From the NCBI GenBank assembly GCA_964036155.1, contig OZ038422.1, positions 59,729,201 to 59,793,200 of the forward strand: 64,000 nt of DNA. The letters are read 5' to 3'. The first letter of the stretch is position 1. Each line of letters begins with the position of its first letter. Of the stretch, positions 1 through 11,143 are shown in pieces. The position numbers and the translations under genes are program-made. The notes beneath the pieces were generated by a model. It was not told where the DNA came from. It worked only from the letters and a program-made list of their open reading frames with translations, and did not search any database. Origin of the DNA: Diploscapter coronatus (taxonomy: Eukaryota > Nematoda > Chromadorea > Rhabditida > Rhabditidae).

Positions 1-155
1 CGCCATGCGGGGCGCCGCCCTCGCTGACGTTCACGCCTCCCGCCAACCTCGTGCCGCCCACCACGTCGCACCACAACAGGACGTCCAGAGCGGGCATTTC
101 TGCTAGTTCGGCACAAGTCGTCAGACACACCAGAAGAACTAGTCGGATGCAAAAC
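1..155 (+). CDS. unc-103: Candidate unc-103 N-terminal exon (5' end outside window)
   Basis: Read from base 3 this is 51 open codons, rich in Ser, Thr, Pro and Arg and much more GC-rich than the surrounding sequence. It ends in ...TSRMQN immediately before a GT (156-157). The exon ends in phase 0, and the first certain unc-103 exon at 11144 also begins in phase 0, so they can be joined directly. The sequence resembles the disordered linker that lies between the PAS domain and S1 in ERG channels. If so, the PAS exons lie upstream of the window. Assignment to unc-103 rests on phase, strand and composition, not on clear homology. Confidence 0.45.
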
Positions 156-1164
156 GTAGGAGAAATTTTGATAATTCTCAAATTTACTTAGGGAAGCAGA
201 TTTCAACACATGAAGTCAGCCTAAAACTATTATAGAATATTATATAAAAAAAATTTTTGAGTTGCTGGTAGAGATTATTTTAATCTTGAAAGTTACAGTA
301 TAAGTTCAATTTTAAACATGCAACCAGCTAAAAAATTACTACAACTCTTTGAGTTATTACGAAAATTTTACAGAGAAGGCCCAGTAGATTACAGAGCGTA
401 AGAATTCTAAATTTTCGAATTTGAATATTGTGCTCTCCTCTAAGCACGACTCTCTAAAATAGAAGTAAAAGTGGAGCGTTTTTCCGGCCTGAAATAGTAA
501 ACACCATCGAGCTAAAATTACCACCATTTTCCAGCTAATTGTGAATGACATGAGCGTGAAATCCCTTAGAAAGCAATAGGAATTAGGCCCTCTCTGACCC
601 CTTTCTTCTCCTTTCCTTCTTTTAGAGCTTCAATTATTCGCCTTTTAGTTTCATATAGCCTTCATCAAAAATTTTCCATTCTTTGCCCCCGCTATGCTAG
701 AATTCTGCAAAATTGCAATTTTCGAAATTATTGACTAGCACTTTGGTACTAGATTACCAATTTATGGTACAGCTAGTTACCAGACGATTCGCTCATTTAC
801 TCATTGCAAATGGTTACATAAGGGTAGGTACCGTTTTTACCAATAATGACACTATTTTGGTATCTTCGAAAGTCGTTTACCTGATTTTCGGAAGAAGATA
901 TTTTGCATAACAAAAGCCAAAGGCGTTGGCAATATTCTGGTTCTCTTTATTTTTGTCTCTATTTCCCCGGGCCTACTTTCATATTCATGAAAAATGAACG
1001 ATATCTCTAATGGCCGCATGCGACCGCTGTGCTGCTTCCTTTTATTTCCCCTGACTTTAAAAGACGTGAAAATGCGAGACGAGAGTCACATCAAGCCCCC
1101 CAGACCCGTGGCGCTGTTTCGTCTTTGAGCGAGTGGACCCCCGTATTGATGCTCTAAAATTTGA
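156..1164. other. Non-coding, probable unc-103 intron
   Basis: AT-rich sequence with no open frame of coding character. I see no convincing exon, repeat or RNA gene here. Confidence 0.5.
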
Positions 1165-1428
1165 ATGACCGAGCCGAGGTCCGTACCACCGATCAAGTCG
1201 AAACTCTACCGGCAAAAACCGCGTTCGCATTCGAGTGTTCAACTTTGGTCTAGAAGCGTTCCAAATTCGAAGCAGGCTATACCCAACGCAAATTCGAGGT
1301 TCTCATTTTCCGCGACGACGTCAAACTGCACGACAAATGCCGAAGCGAAAAGATTCGCATTTATGCGCAGCAGATTGAGGAGTCACTCGAGACAGCACCA
1401 TCCGATTATCAGCACGCACAAATTGGCA
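1165..1428 (+). CDS. unc-103: Candidate alternative first exon of unc-103 (88 codons)
   Basis: An ATG at 1165 opens 88 codons (starting MTEPRSVPPIKSKLYRQKPR) and ends in ...HKLA at a good donor, GTAAGC, at 1429. The product is very basic and Ser-rich with no recognisable domain. The donor leaves phase 0, which fits the 11144 exon ([13 protein letters not shown]...). ERG genes in nematodes use several promoters with different N-termini, so a short isoform without the PAS domain is plausible. A second frame through 1256-1428 is also open after a stop, so the frame is not certain. Confidence 0.4.
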
Positions 1429-1794
1429 GTAAGCTATTTTTGGAAGTTAAAAAATTAGCGCATCCTTCTTATGCTATTTCCGATTGAAGTTTGAAAGTTC
1501 TTTTTTTAGTTCCAAAGAAGCTATTGTATGGCCCAATATTTATCCCTTAATTCCATATGCAAATTTCCGTCGTTGAATACTAACTGTTTTTACAAACCTC
1601 CTTGGAATTTTTCTGCAAGGTAGGGATTTTTTGTCTTTGCCATCAAAAATTCGGCATTTGCTTTGCAAAGGGAAGAGCATAGCAACAGGCTTCCAATTGA
1701 AACTTCACCTAAGGTTGACGCCATTTTTGGTCTGGTTTATTGAAAATTGACTTCCCGTCGATTTCTGCTGGATTTTGATTGGTCTGCTTGATCT

Positions 1795-1992
1795 ATGACC
1801 TCAAATGGCAATCATATTCGATATTCACTTGATTCGGTGGAAAGTCAGAGAAGGGACGTCAAAATTCCTGCAATCCGAGTCGACTCAAGGAGAATCATCT
1901 CCTCCCACAATTCACTGGCTTGTCTTCAGCATCAGGACTCAAAGTACTTCAACCTAAACGCCAAAGCCCAAAAACCCAAGGAGATCGCCAAA
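1795..1992 (+). CDS. unc-103: Candidate alternative first exon of unc-103 (66 codons)
   Basis: An ATG at 1795 opens 66 codons (MTSNGNHIRYSLDSVESQRR at the start, ...QKPKEIAK at the end). They finish in phase 0 directly before GTCAGT at 1993. Joined to 11144 this gives ...[18 protein letters not shown], similar in character to the vertebrate ERG sequence just before S1. There is no detectable domain. The case rests on the start codon, the phase match and the donor. Confidence 0.4.
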
Positions 1993-2877
1993 GTCAGTAT
2001 GAGTTTCTTAAAACTATTTTATTTCGTTTCCCCTGGACTAATTGGCACTCTGTTCATTGAAGCCTATGACTTGCGAGAGAATAATTATCGCTAGAAAAAT
2101 AATTTGCGATCTTGCCTATTTCTCTATGTGTCATCTAAGAGTTTGAAGTTGACTGCGTGAATGAGAGTGAATCAATTACTGTGAAAGAATGGAGTTTTGG
2201 CCGTATCATGGGAAAATCTCGGAATATTGACGTTGTGAGTTAAGAAATTATAAATATTTTTTGTTGACCGAAGACTGGATCCCCAGAAAAAATAAGGGAG
2301 CTCCCAGTTGCCTGCAAATTTGCGTGCATTACGAACTGTCACTCGTCGTGGCTAATTCTTCGTTGAAGAGAGATTAGCTTTTTAGCGATAAGTTAAGAGA
2401 GTGCGCAGAGAGGCGGACGAAAAGACAATTACATTTGATTCTGCAATGTCCTCTCTGCTCTTCTTTTTAAGGGAAAGAGCAGGTCAGAGCCTCTTAATAT
2501 CAGTTCAAATTGCTCGTTTCAAGAGGGGCGAGACACAGCAGTTAGACGAAGGGAAGAAACAATTCTGCCCCCCTTTTTGAACAAGGGTACCCCTCTGCTG
2601 AAAAAGGGCACCCTGGACTCATCCCCCAACTGACATTTGCCTGCCTTTCTGCCCCCGACTTAATGAATTCGATCGATTGTCGTCTATAATTCTGGCACTG
2701 TCAAAAATATCCCCGATATATGTCATTCACCTTCAATGAGTCGATCACGTCACCGCGAAGTCCCCTATCTCCTAGTCAGTTTGATCGGTCTCCGTCCGAA
2801 GTAAGTCTGGAAAGTTGCTCTAGAACAAAAGCTCTGGAATAGAGATGCTCGAGAACAGACTAAGAAAGATGTTCTAG

Positions 2878-2994
2878 AAGCGATTCCCGACCCGCCTCCA
2901 GCAACAGCGAGCGCGTCTGCAAAGACTGCCGCCCGTTCTGGAAAACGAGACTTCAGACGACAGCGATAATGAGAGCACCTCGACTTCGACACAG
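2878..2994 (+). CDS. unc-103: Candidate unc-103 N-terminal linker exon (39 codons)
   Basis: After a TTCTAG acceptor (ending at 2877) there are 39 open codons with high third-position GC, beginning KRFPTRLQQQRARL and ending NESTSTSTQ before a GT at 2995. Both ends are phase 0, so it could be a cassette between the 1-155 exon and 11144. The sequence is low-complexity, with an acidic/Ser-Thr tail. Other frames overlap it, including a Cys-containing one, so this is a candidate only. Confidence 0.35.
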
Positions 2995-4946
2995 GTTTTT
3001 CGGCGATGCGTTCCAGAAAAATTTTTAAAAATTCGGAGCCCGACTTTGAATTCTCATTTTTCTTCTAAAATTTAATGGATGATTCAGAAGTTAGGGAAAC
3101 TTATTCGTTATACTTGAATTTAAAATCGAAAAATTGCCTGGATTTTCAATAGGAGGACTTTTCAAACATCACATCAAATTTTCCGGCATTTTTCGTCGAG
3201 TTTATAAGGCGATGTGCCCTCTTCAGGATCAAAGTCATTTGGTTATCTTCTTCTTTGCTAGAAGCAGCAAATCCTCTCATATCCCTTTCAGAGCTCTCTT
3301 TCGAAGTCTTTTTCCTCTGCTCTTCGCGCGCTCGCAGCTTTTCCATCCTCTTTATACTTTCTTACAAGTTGTGTTGTCGAATTTAATAATCGCGGCACTC
3401 CGAGTTCCGCCTCGTGTCGTCGAAACTCGCCTTTTTCAAGGGCATATTGATTCCTCGCAGCATTTTCTTTGTCGTATCCGATTCTTTTTGAGTCTGGATT
3501 TCCCCCCTAATGTCAATTTATAAAAAGTCGCAAGTAGCAAGCCCATTAAAAGTAGTAGGAAAAATTAAATAAAAAAGTTGAAAATTTAGCTTAGCTTAAT
3601 TTTGCTACTTTTGTAAATTACCTTCTGAATTACATCATTCATTACTCATTTCAGGCTCATCCTAGAATATATCCCTAAATTCTCAACTTTACGCTATTTT
3701 TCCGAAAAGGTGCAAAACTACAATGATGAGCTTTTCTCCCTTCGAGTTTTCCTAAAATTAAAAGTTAGCGTGTCTTGATTTTGTAGGCGATGTTTTCCGA
3801 CTTTATTGGGGATTTTCTTAATGAATTTTTGCGATTCTCTCACGTTTCGCCCGAATTTTCTCCGACCATTCTGCATTGATCTTTTAATTCATTCGGAATA
3901 ATATGCTCGAAGACAAATTTGTCGAGAGGCGGATAAAATTTCAGCATTAGTTCAACAGGGCTGATGCTTGTGAAATACAAGCCCCTTTCCTTATACGGGG
4001 AGAATTTTTGGGTAGTTCCTTTTTCTCGGGGAATTTTTTTTCTTTTCTTCGATCATCCAATGTTTTATGCATAATGCCCATCTCGGCTTTCGAGTGTGTA
4101 ATGCCTGGAAAATAAGGAAGACAAGGAAATGTCCTCTGTCTGATGACACGAAAACACCAGTCCATTTGTTGTTTGTTGAGAAAAACTAGCTTATCTCCGA
4201 GAAATCATTTTATTGGATTGGTCAGAAAGTTTTTTATTCTACTTGATTAAAAATCTTCGTGAATTTTACCCCAGTATTTGAGGATATCAGTAAAAAATGT
4301 GACAATTATTGTTGCCAAGTATCATACTCATTCTTGACAAATGATATCATCCTTTCGGTAGTAGCACAACTAATACAAGTTTAGACATTTCAGTGAAAAT
4401 CTGATCCTGACGAAACTTTCTGGCCAATTCGATAATCCATATAATTAACCTCTTCTACCTTTAATCGATAAATTTAGATGCCTCTTTAATCATAAATTTA
4501 TTACAACTTCCCTAGTTTTTTCTCACAATGAGTCTTATTTTCCCCATAAAAACGGTCTATCGCTCTTTCAATTTCGACAGCTGAGAATGCAGTGATTTCA
4601 TCGATTTGCAGCCTAGTCACTCTTAATTTTATACTCTAATTTTTGTCGTTCAAAGTCGGGTTCCCGAACATTCGGGTAGTGTCTAGTTATTCGGGATTAA
4701 CGAAAATTGGAGTACTTATTTATTCATTCAACTTTTGTTCAAATAACTTACATGAAGTTCAGATGTTTTTTTTTGTATTAAACTTTCCGAATACTAAGCT
4801 TATCCCAAATTTTTGTTATCATGGAGTTTTTCGCGCTATTCTAAAAAGTCCATTTTCTAAGAACGTTTTTTATACTCATTTTTGCCGTTCAAAGTCGGGT
4901 CCTAAGTTTTCTCTCGGGAATTATCGGGTTCAATCGAAAAACGCAG
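2995..4946. other. Non-coding, probable unc-103 intron
   Basis: AT-rich intronic sequence. The long open frame at 3134-3523 has no coding bias or family resemblance. A related pair of short direct repeats lies at about 4628-4695 and 4866-4935. Nothing else stands out. Confidence 0.5.
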
Positions 4947-5165
4947 ACTCGCCGTTTGCTGTCGCCGTCAGCCTCGTTGTCGTTCTCGTGCGCATCGCCA
5001 TCAGCGGCTGTGGCGGCTCGTCGGTGCGGGGGCCACTCGCCCCTGCCTCCTCTGCCGCATGGCGGCTCCAGCCAGTCGTCCACTGGCAGAAGGGCTTCGG
5101 CCTTCGTCCGAAGAGTGTCCATGGCAATCCCTACTCTTACGGCAGATCCAGTCCCGTTTTCAGCG
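4947..5165 (+). CDS. unc-103: Candidate unc-103 N-terminal linker exon (73 codons)
   Basis: A GC-rich island stands out in AT-rich surroundings. In one frame 73 codons are open from a possible CAG acceptor (944-946 of the 4 kb block) to GTATGA at 5166, ending ...TADPVPFSA. Both ends are phase 0, again compatible with 11144. The product is Ser/Ala/Pro/Arg-rich and contains two basophilic kinase-type motifs (GRRASAF and VRRVSM). Such sites are common in the disordered linker of ERG channels. The acceptor is weak, and the exon may begin further 5', because the frame stays open upstream to about 4866. Confidence 0.42.
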
Positions 5166-8100
5166 GTATGACAAGTTTTAGACTATTTTTATGTTATCAC
5201 CGATTTGTTTACAACATGGACTTTCAATCTTGGACTGGGTTTTTTATGGTATCATAACTTTTCTCAATATTTCTAAAAATCTTATTTGAATGACGCAGTG
5301 ACTGATTTTCTATGACTTGTTGAACTTCAGGAATTAACATATGTTTGAAATGAGATCTTGAAATTCACGAATAATCAAATTCCAAAACAATTATCAAACT
5401 ACCTCACTAGTACACATCAGCTTCACGTTGTCTCCCATCGTCTATATGCTCAAATTCGGCTCTTCTTCCTGACCAATTTGCTATTAGCGATGGTGGAAAT
5501 TCGGAAATTCGCTGAAAAGGGCCCCGAGGGCTCTTCGTTTAGAGGCAGAGGCCACTCGGCCGCAGGTTTATTTGTTCTCTTATTTTCTAGTCATTTTCGG
5601 CGAAAAATTTTCATGCTGAAGCAGGAAAAAGTTAGAAAAAGGCTAGGAGTAGAGAAAATTAATGAGCGCAAAGAGAGGAAAGATGTGCTAAACTAAAGAC
5701 GCGAAGAAGCTAGATCCCTTCATACTCATCCACCCGTGCTACTGCCTCATTCCAGCTGTATTTCTAAAATTCCCGAGATTCGTCTAAAAATATACTGTAC
5801 TTTAAAAATCACCCAAAAATTCGATTACTCTCGTCCACAAAATTGCTGACAAACTGGTAAGAACTATTCTTTGATTTTTTTCGAGAAAAATAACTTTTGG
5901 TCAAAATTTCGTTAAATACTGAATATTTCATAATTTCTCCCACTCTCGCTCACACATCTGGACCCGGGCCGTTTTTACCGAGTCTCGAGCCATTTTAAAA
6001 TTGACGTCAAACTCCCATACCACATTTTTAAACGACTTCAAATAGATTTATTGCGGTTTGAGGGAGATCTGAAAGTCCGGGTGTTATTATAGGCTGATGA
6101 TCGGTATTTAGACTTAGATACCGTATATAATTTTTGATAAGGACTGTTCAATATAGCTTTTTAAGCAATATTTTTTGTTTAATTTTATGCCCTGGCTAAT
6201 GATTTATATTTGAACGCTCTATATATTTTTGAATAATTTTAAAATGTCGTCTTTTTGCGAACATTTCTCAATTTTCTGCATGAGTTTCTCTTTCATCGTT
6301 GAAAAACCGCTCTATACCCGATTTTAAATTTACATCTATTTTATTTCTAGTGTTCTGCTATGTGTGTGAATTTTCAGCCTTTCGCGCAAAATACTTATTC
6401 CAGTTGAACGCTTCTAAGTCCTTCCCCTATAATGGAATAAGGGGAATTTGTGAAGTAGGGAGCTCATTCCAGCTCCCTGCTTTCGCGTATGTCACTTCAT
6501 TTTTGCTTCATCATTCCCCATTTTCCACTCGACTCTTTGTACTTCATTTTCACTTTGTAAAAATCGAATTTTTTCTATTCAACTTTTTTAAATACAATTC
6601 TCATCCTGCTGGTTCATCTAATTAAACGAGGAATTCAAAAATTAACATATCCTCAATTTAGCGCCATTTCCATAATCATGCTAATTTTGAAATTTCCTAA
6701 ATGTTTTAATGATTAGATTTTCCAAAAAAAAAAATTAGGAAAAAATGCGGGTTTTGACTTCCATTTCCCTTGATTCTTTGCGCTTCATTTTCGCTCTGTT
6801 AGAAAAAAAAACATTAGAATCTCGTTCCCTCTGGCTCACTTTTGCAGCAGCGCCGGCCCCACTTCGGACTCGTCTTATTTTTGCTGCTCCGGTCCGAAGC
6901 TGTTTTTGCGTGTATCTCCAATTCTCCAGTTTTTCAGGCCTGAAGCACCCCACTTCACTGATTTTCTGTGCCCCCCATCTTCTGCGCCTCCTCTTCATTA
7001 GACTCATTCTAATTAAGGCTAGGCTTCTCCTTCTTGCTTGCTGAATTTAATTCCTATCCGCCTAACATTTTCACTTCTACCACCATCACCACACCAATTT
7101 AGCGGCCCATTCAATGCTGAATCTCTGAACCATGGACTTTTTCCTCCAGCTAATTTGAATATTTCATTTCATTCATTTAGAATCGACTAGCGTCATCAGC
7201 ATAAGGATAAATTTCTAATCGCAAAACTTATTGCGAATTCTCATTCAAGCTAGGCGATATAGGAACCCTTTCATGTCTTTTTGCAATATTTCTAATGGAT
7301 CCCCAAGCTTCCTCCTATTTCATAGTTTGCGATATTCTGCAACTATTGGATTTTAGAAAAGTTTATTTTTCTGAACTTTAAAAAGTAACATTGCTAAATT
7401 TTAATTCTATTTTCACTATCTTACGTTTCAAATTTATTATATACCTAAGACTCTGCTTTCTAAGAATATAATTTATCGATATGGGAAGGGCATCTCTCAA
7501 TTCACCGCTCGTCATTTTTGTCGTCAAATGCGGTTTTTTTCTGCAGCCCACAGGAATATTTTTCTGCGCGAGTTTTGCGTAATTCAGTGCACTCGAAATC
7601 GATTCATCACATATGAATAACGCTCTCGTGGAGTGACACAGAAAGGAAAGGCAGGAGAAAAGAAAAGAGTATGTAACGAGAAGCCCAGGCCTAGGTCTAG
7701 CACGGACAAGCAACTCTCAACTTATGCATAGGACCTGAATCTGAACCTCAATCCAATTCTAGCTCTTCATATTGCGTACTTTTCTCGGCCATGCAAATCT
7801 CACTCAGGTTCATCCTCACTCATTTTGAAACACGAGTTTTTTTGTTGTTGAAAATATTGAGTGAACTTTAATGTACCTCTAATCTATGATATAACGCACT
7901 TTCTAAAATAAATCAAAATTTCATTGTAAGCTCCAACTTAAAAAAAAAAATTGAATTTTAAATCGACCGAAGTTTACAGCGACCTAAACCCAGCGCTATG
8001 AAATCATAGTTTTCCGAGTTTCGCCTCACATTTTCTATGATCTCTAGCCTCTCAGAGAATTTATCCCCCATTATTATCCGCTCGTCGTGTTTCCTAAAAC

Positions 8101-11100
8101 GTTTTTGGGCTCCGGAGCGTTTTGCCCGAAAATGGGCACTTCCAAAATTCCCCTTTTGCCAAAATTGCCGCGCCTGTTTTAAGGCTTTTGCCTGACTTGA
8201 TATTTGCGTCTTATTTTATTCGTTATTTATGCGCCAGCGGCGAGAAAGTTTGACAAATCATTGCTGGTTCTGAGGTTCGGTATGCAAATTTTGGTATCTA
8301 CCACAATTCTGCGCCCCTTTCGCGTCATTTTATTGCTGGTCCCTATGGATTGAGACTTGTAACCCAAGTCCTGAGATTTTTATGCATCGGTAATTTTCCA
8401 AGCCTGTTCTTCGAAAAATCTCCAGAAAATCTCCACTTCCTTCTTCTTCTTCTTACTTTTCATTTTTCGACCGCGCACGACTTCTATTGAAATTTCCATT
8501 GTCTTATCTTTCTTTTCATAAAATTCACCCAGTAGCCAAAATTTACCCATAAGGGTCCATTCTAGTAGTTAGTCTTGGAAATTTCCTATATTTAACCTAA
8601 AAACCTAAAAATTGATCATAAACGATCGACGCTGGGTCCCCAGGACCTACCCTTCACCCGACTTCCCCCTAAATTTTCAAGACAAACCAGAAGAATTCCA
8701 AAACAGATTCAGGTAAAAGTCTTAGCGATGAGGAGTTATTTTCAAAGGCCTATAATTGCCACTTCGAGACAGCTTTTGACTACAAACAGCTCATTTCAGC
8801 TTATTATAACTCGTTACTTTGATTTTTCCCGTAAACGTTTCTACTTGATTAGAACCAGACTTCGCGTTAGTTTTAGTGCATTTTCATGCCCATTCAGCAG
8901 AATGTTTTATCGAAACATATCTTAGTGAGCGTGAAAACTTGGGTATTTTAAGAGAAACTACTTGAAACGGGAACTAATTAGGCGGATGTGTGCGTTAAGT
9001 AAAATGAGTGCCATCCTAAAAATTCATTTAGGGTAAGAAGTCTAGGTGATTGTTGACTCAGCACGAGGCTCGATTCGGTGTGCTTTGACATTTTTGGCTC
9101 AGGCATCGATCCGAGGCCGGTACATAATCGAGTTATGCGGTCGAGAGCTCGTGAGGGGAAAGGAATTGAGAATTGATGCTCCAAGAGGGCTGTGCTGCTG
9201 CGGAAGAGAGAAGAGAAAGACTCTGACGTGGGCCTTGACTCTGAACATGGATAAAGATATGCTCGCTGCATTCAAACGAAGTTTCAAGAGCAAAAGAGAA
9301 GACGAAAACTCCATTTTATTTCCTCTCATTTTTATTTCGACTTTGCTTCTGCTGCCTCGCTGTGCTGTTGTTTTAATGCAATCTCTGTGTCAAAGTCGCC
9401 TAGCCAGAAGCCCCCTTTTGATTTGATGCGTTTTTTTCGTCCTTCATTCTCCTTTGCAATTCCCCTTCAAGATCATTCGTTTTTTCGCGGAGTCTTTTGC
9501 AAATATCTTAAAACCCGAATTATTATTCGCCTTTTAAAAACCCCTTTCTCCCTTCCACGCTTACCCAATTTGCATTCGATAATAGGAGGTAGCGCTATGG
9601 AATATCGCTTCATATAGGCCTTTTAGTCTTTGTTTTTGGAACTTTCTTTGCAAACGGCATATCTACTCGGTTTTACGGATTTAGAAAATTTTGGACCCCG
9701 TAGCTTTTTTCAGAAACTTCAAATAACGATATATTGTATTTATGGAACATTATTCAATCGAAAATCAATGAAACTTTTATTCAAATTTAGACTTTTGCTA
9801 AATTTTTTATTAGAATGGACTTTTATGAATCAGATCCTTCAATTTCTCTACTCTCTTCCCTCCCTCTCTTCATTTTGGGAATAATCAAATTATTTTGGAT
9901 TTTCGAATCGCTGGCCTCAATTCAGTGGCGTATTCAATTCTGTTCCAAATCCCGAGTCTCTCCTGCTTTACTATTCTTCATTTCTGCGTCAAAACAACAT
10001 AAATTTCGTTTTTTTGACTTATTTCTCATAGAAAAATGAGCATTTTCGTCTGTATCAAATTCACCAAGCCACGCTAATTGTGCTTTATTATACAAGGACA
10101 TGCTTTCCTCCCCTCTTCTAGACTGAAATTTGACCTGTCCCTCCTCTTTAGGCAAAGTGCTTTGCTAGCTCAAAACCAAATACATTCATTTCGAATTTAC
10201 TTTCGAGCTAACTTTATTCATTTTTATCCTAAGTATTTTCAGCTTGGACTCAATTCCTCTAGAATATTGAATTAGGTTTTCATTGAACTGCCAAATACAT
10301 CGTATGAAATCTGTCGACGATCAGATTCTGAAGGCTTTGCATCGCCGTGCACGACGCTTTTTGTCATTTGAACCCGAATTGACGTCGTCTCAACTGCAGT
10401 ACCCATGTGAATGAATCTGTCTGTGACTATTGATTCCAACAATCCAAAGAAAAGGGCAAAATGTCAAGCGCTCTGCCCAAGCAACTTATGGTTGTTCTTC
10501 AAAATGGCTCTTATAAGGTATCTCAAAAATCGACTTTTACAATGTCAATTTTATTCAACACAGTTTAAAACTGGTCTAAGTTGTTTTATTCGATGAAGTG
10601 CATATGAGCATGATTAAATTTGACATCTGAATAAGAAAGGGAAAACTTTCATCTTCACGAATGCCTACTTTATTCTTACCGACAGGTGCTTAATCTTGCG
10701 AGAAGTAATTCGAAAAAGATTTTAGAAATATCATCAGTTTCAGTCAGTCATTTCTCCCTAGGCCTAATAATTCGATCATTTAATTCTCCTAACCTAAAAT
10801 TTTATAATATCGCTAAATTCATGTTGAGTAAATTCAATATGAACAACTACTTTCAAAGATCGATAAAATTGAAAAATATTCGAGCCGAGTTTTTAAATAA
10901 TCGGGCCACGGTAAGAAAGCTTAGAAAAATTCACTTGTTTTTGAAATACGAGCGAATTTCCAAAGATCTTCACGGTAAGACCTCCCACTCCGATTGGAAT
11001 TGAGTTGAGAGAAAAAGCAAAACCAGGGGTAATTAGAGAGGAAATAATTGCATGTGAAATAAATGCGATTCATAGAGCGACTAGCACAATGTGAGTAGGG

Positions 11101-11143
11101 GAAATTTATAATTTCAAAATGAAAATTAAAATTAAATTTTTAG
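5166..11143. other. unc-103: Long non-coding stretch before the unc-103 core exons
   Basis: About 6 kb of AT-rich sequence with no exon I can defend. Several moderately open stretches were examined (5490-5565, 6745-7007, 9046-9310, 10311-10420). Each lacks a phase-compatible splice donor or any protein resemblance. The stretch is best read as intron and promoter sequence for alternative unc-103 transcripts. Confidence 0.55.

Noticed and set aside
1256..1428. Second frame reading ...YTQRKFEVLIFRDDVKLHDK as a PAS fragment
   Set aside because: It looks protein-like but ends in phase 1, which does not fit the 11144 exon, and the resemblance to the ERG PAS domain is too weak.
3134..3523. 129-codon open frame
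   Set aside because: No coding bias, no family resemblance, overlapping open frame on the other strand, and an AT-rich context typical of intron.
6735..7044. Opposing 90-99 codon open frames
   Set aside because: Basic, low-complexity products on both strands over the same pyrimidine-rich stretch; a shadow effect.
9046..9426. 126-codon open frame, partly GC-rich
   Set aside because: A phase-0 GT exists inside (after GREL) but there is no credible acceptor or start and no protein resemblance. I could not defend it as an unc-103 exon.
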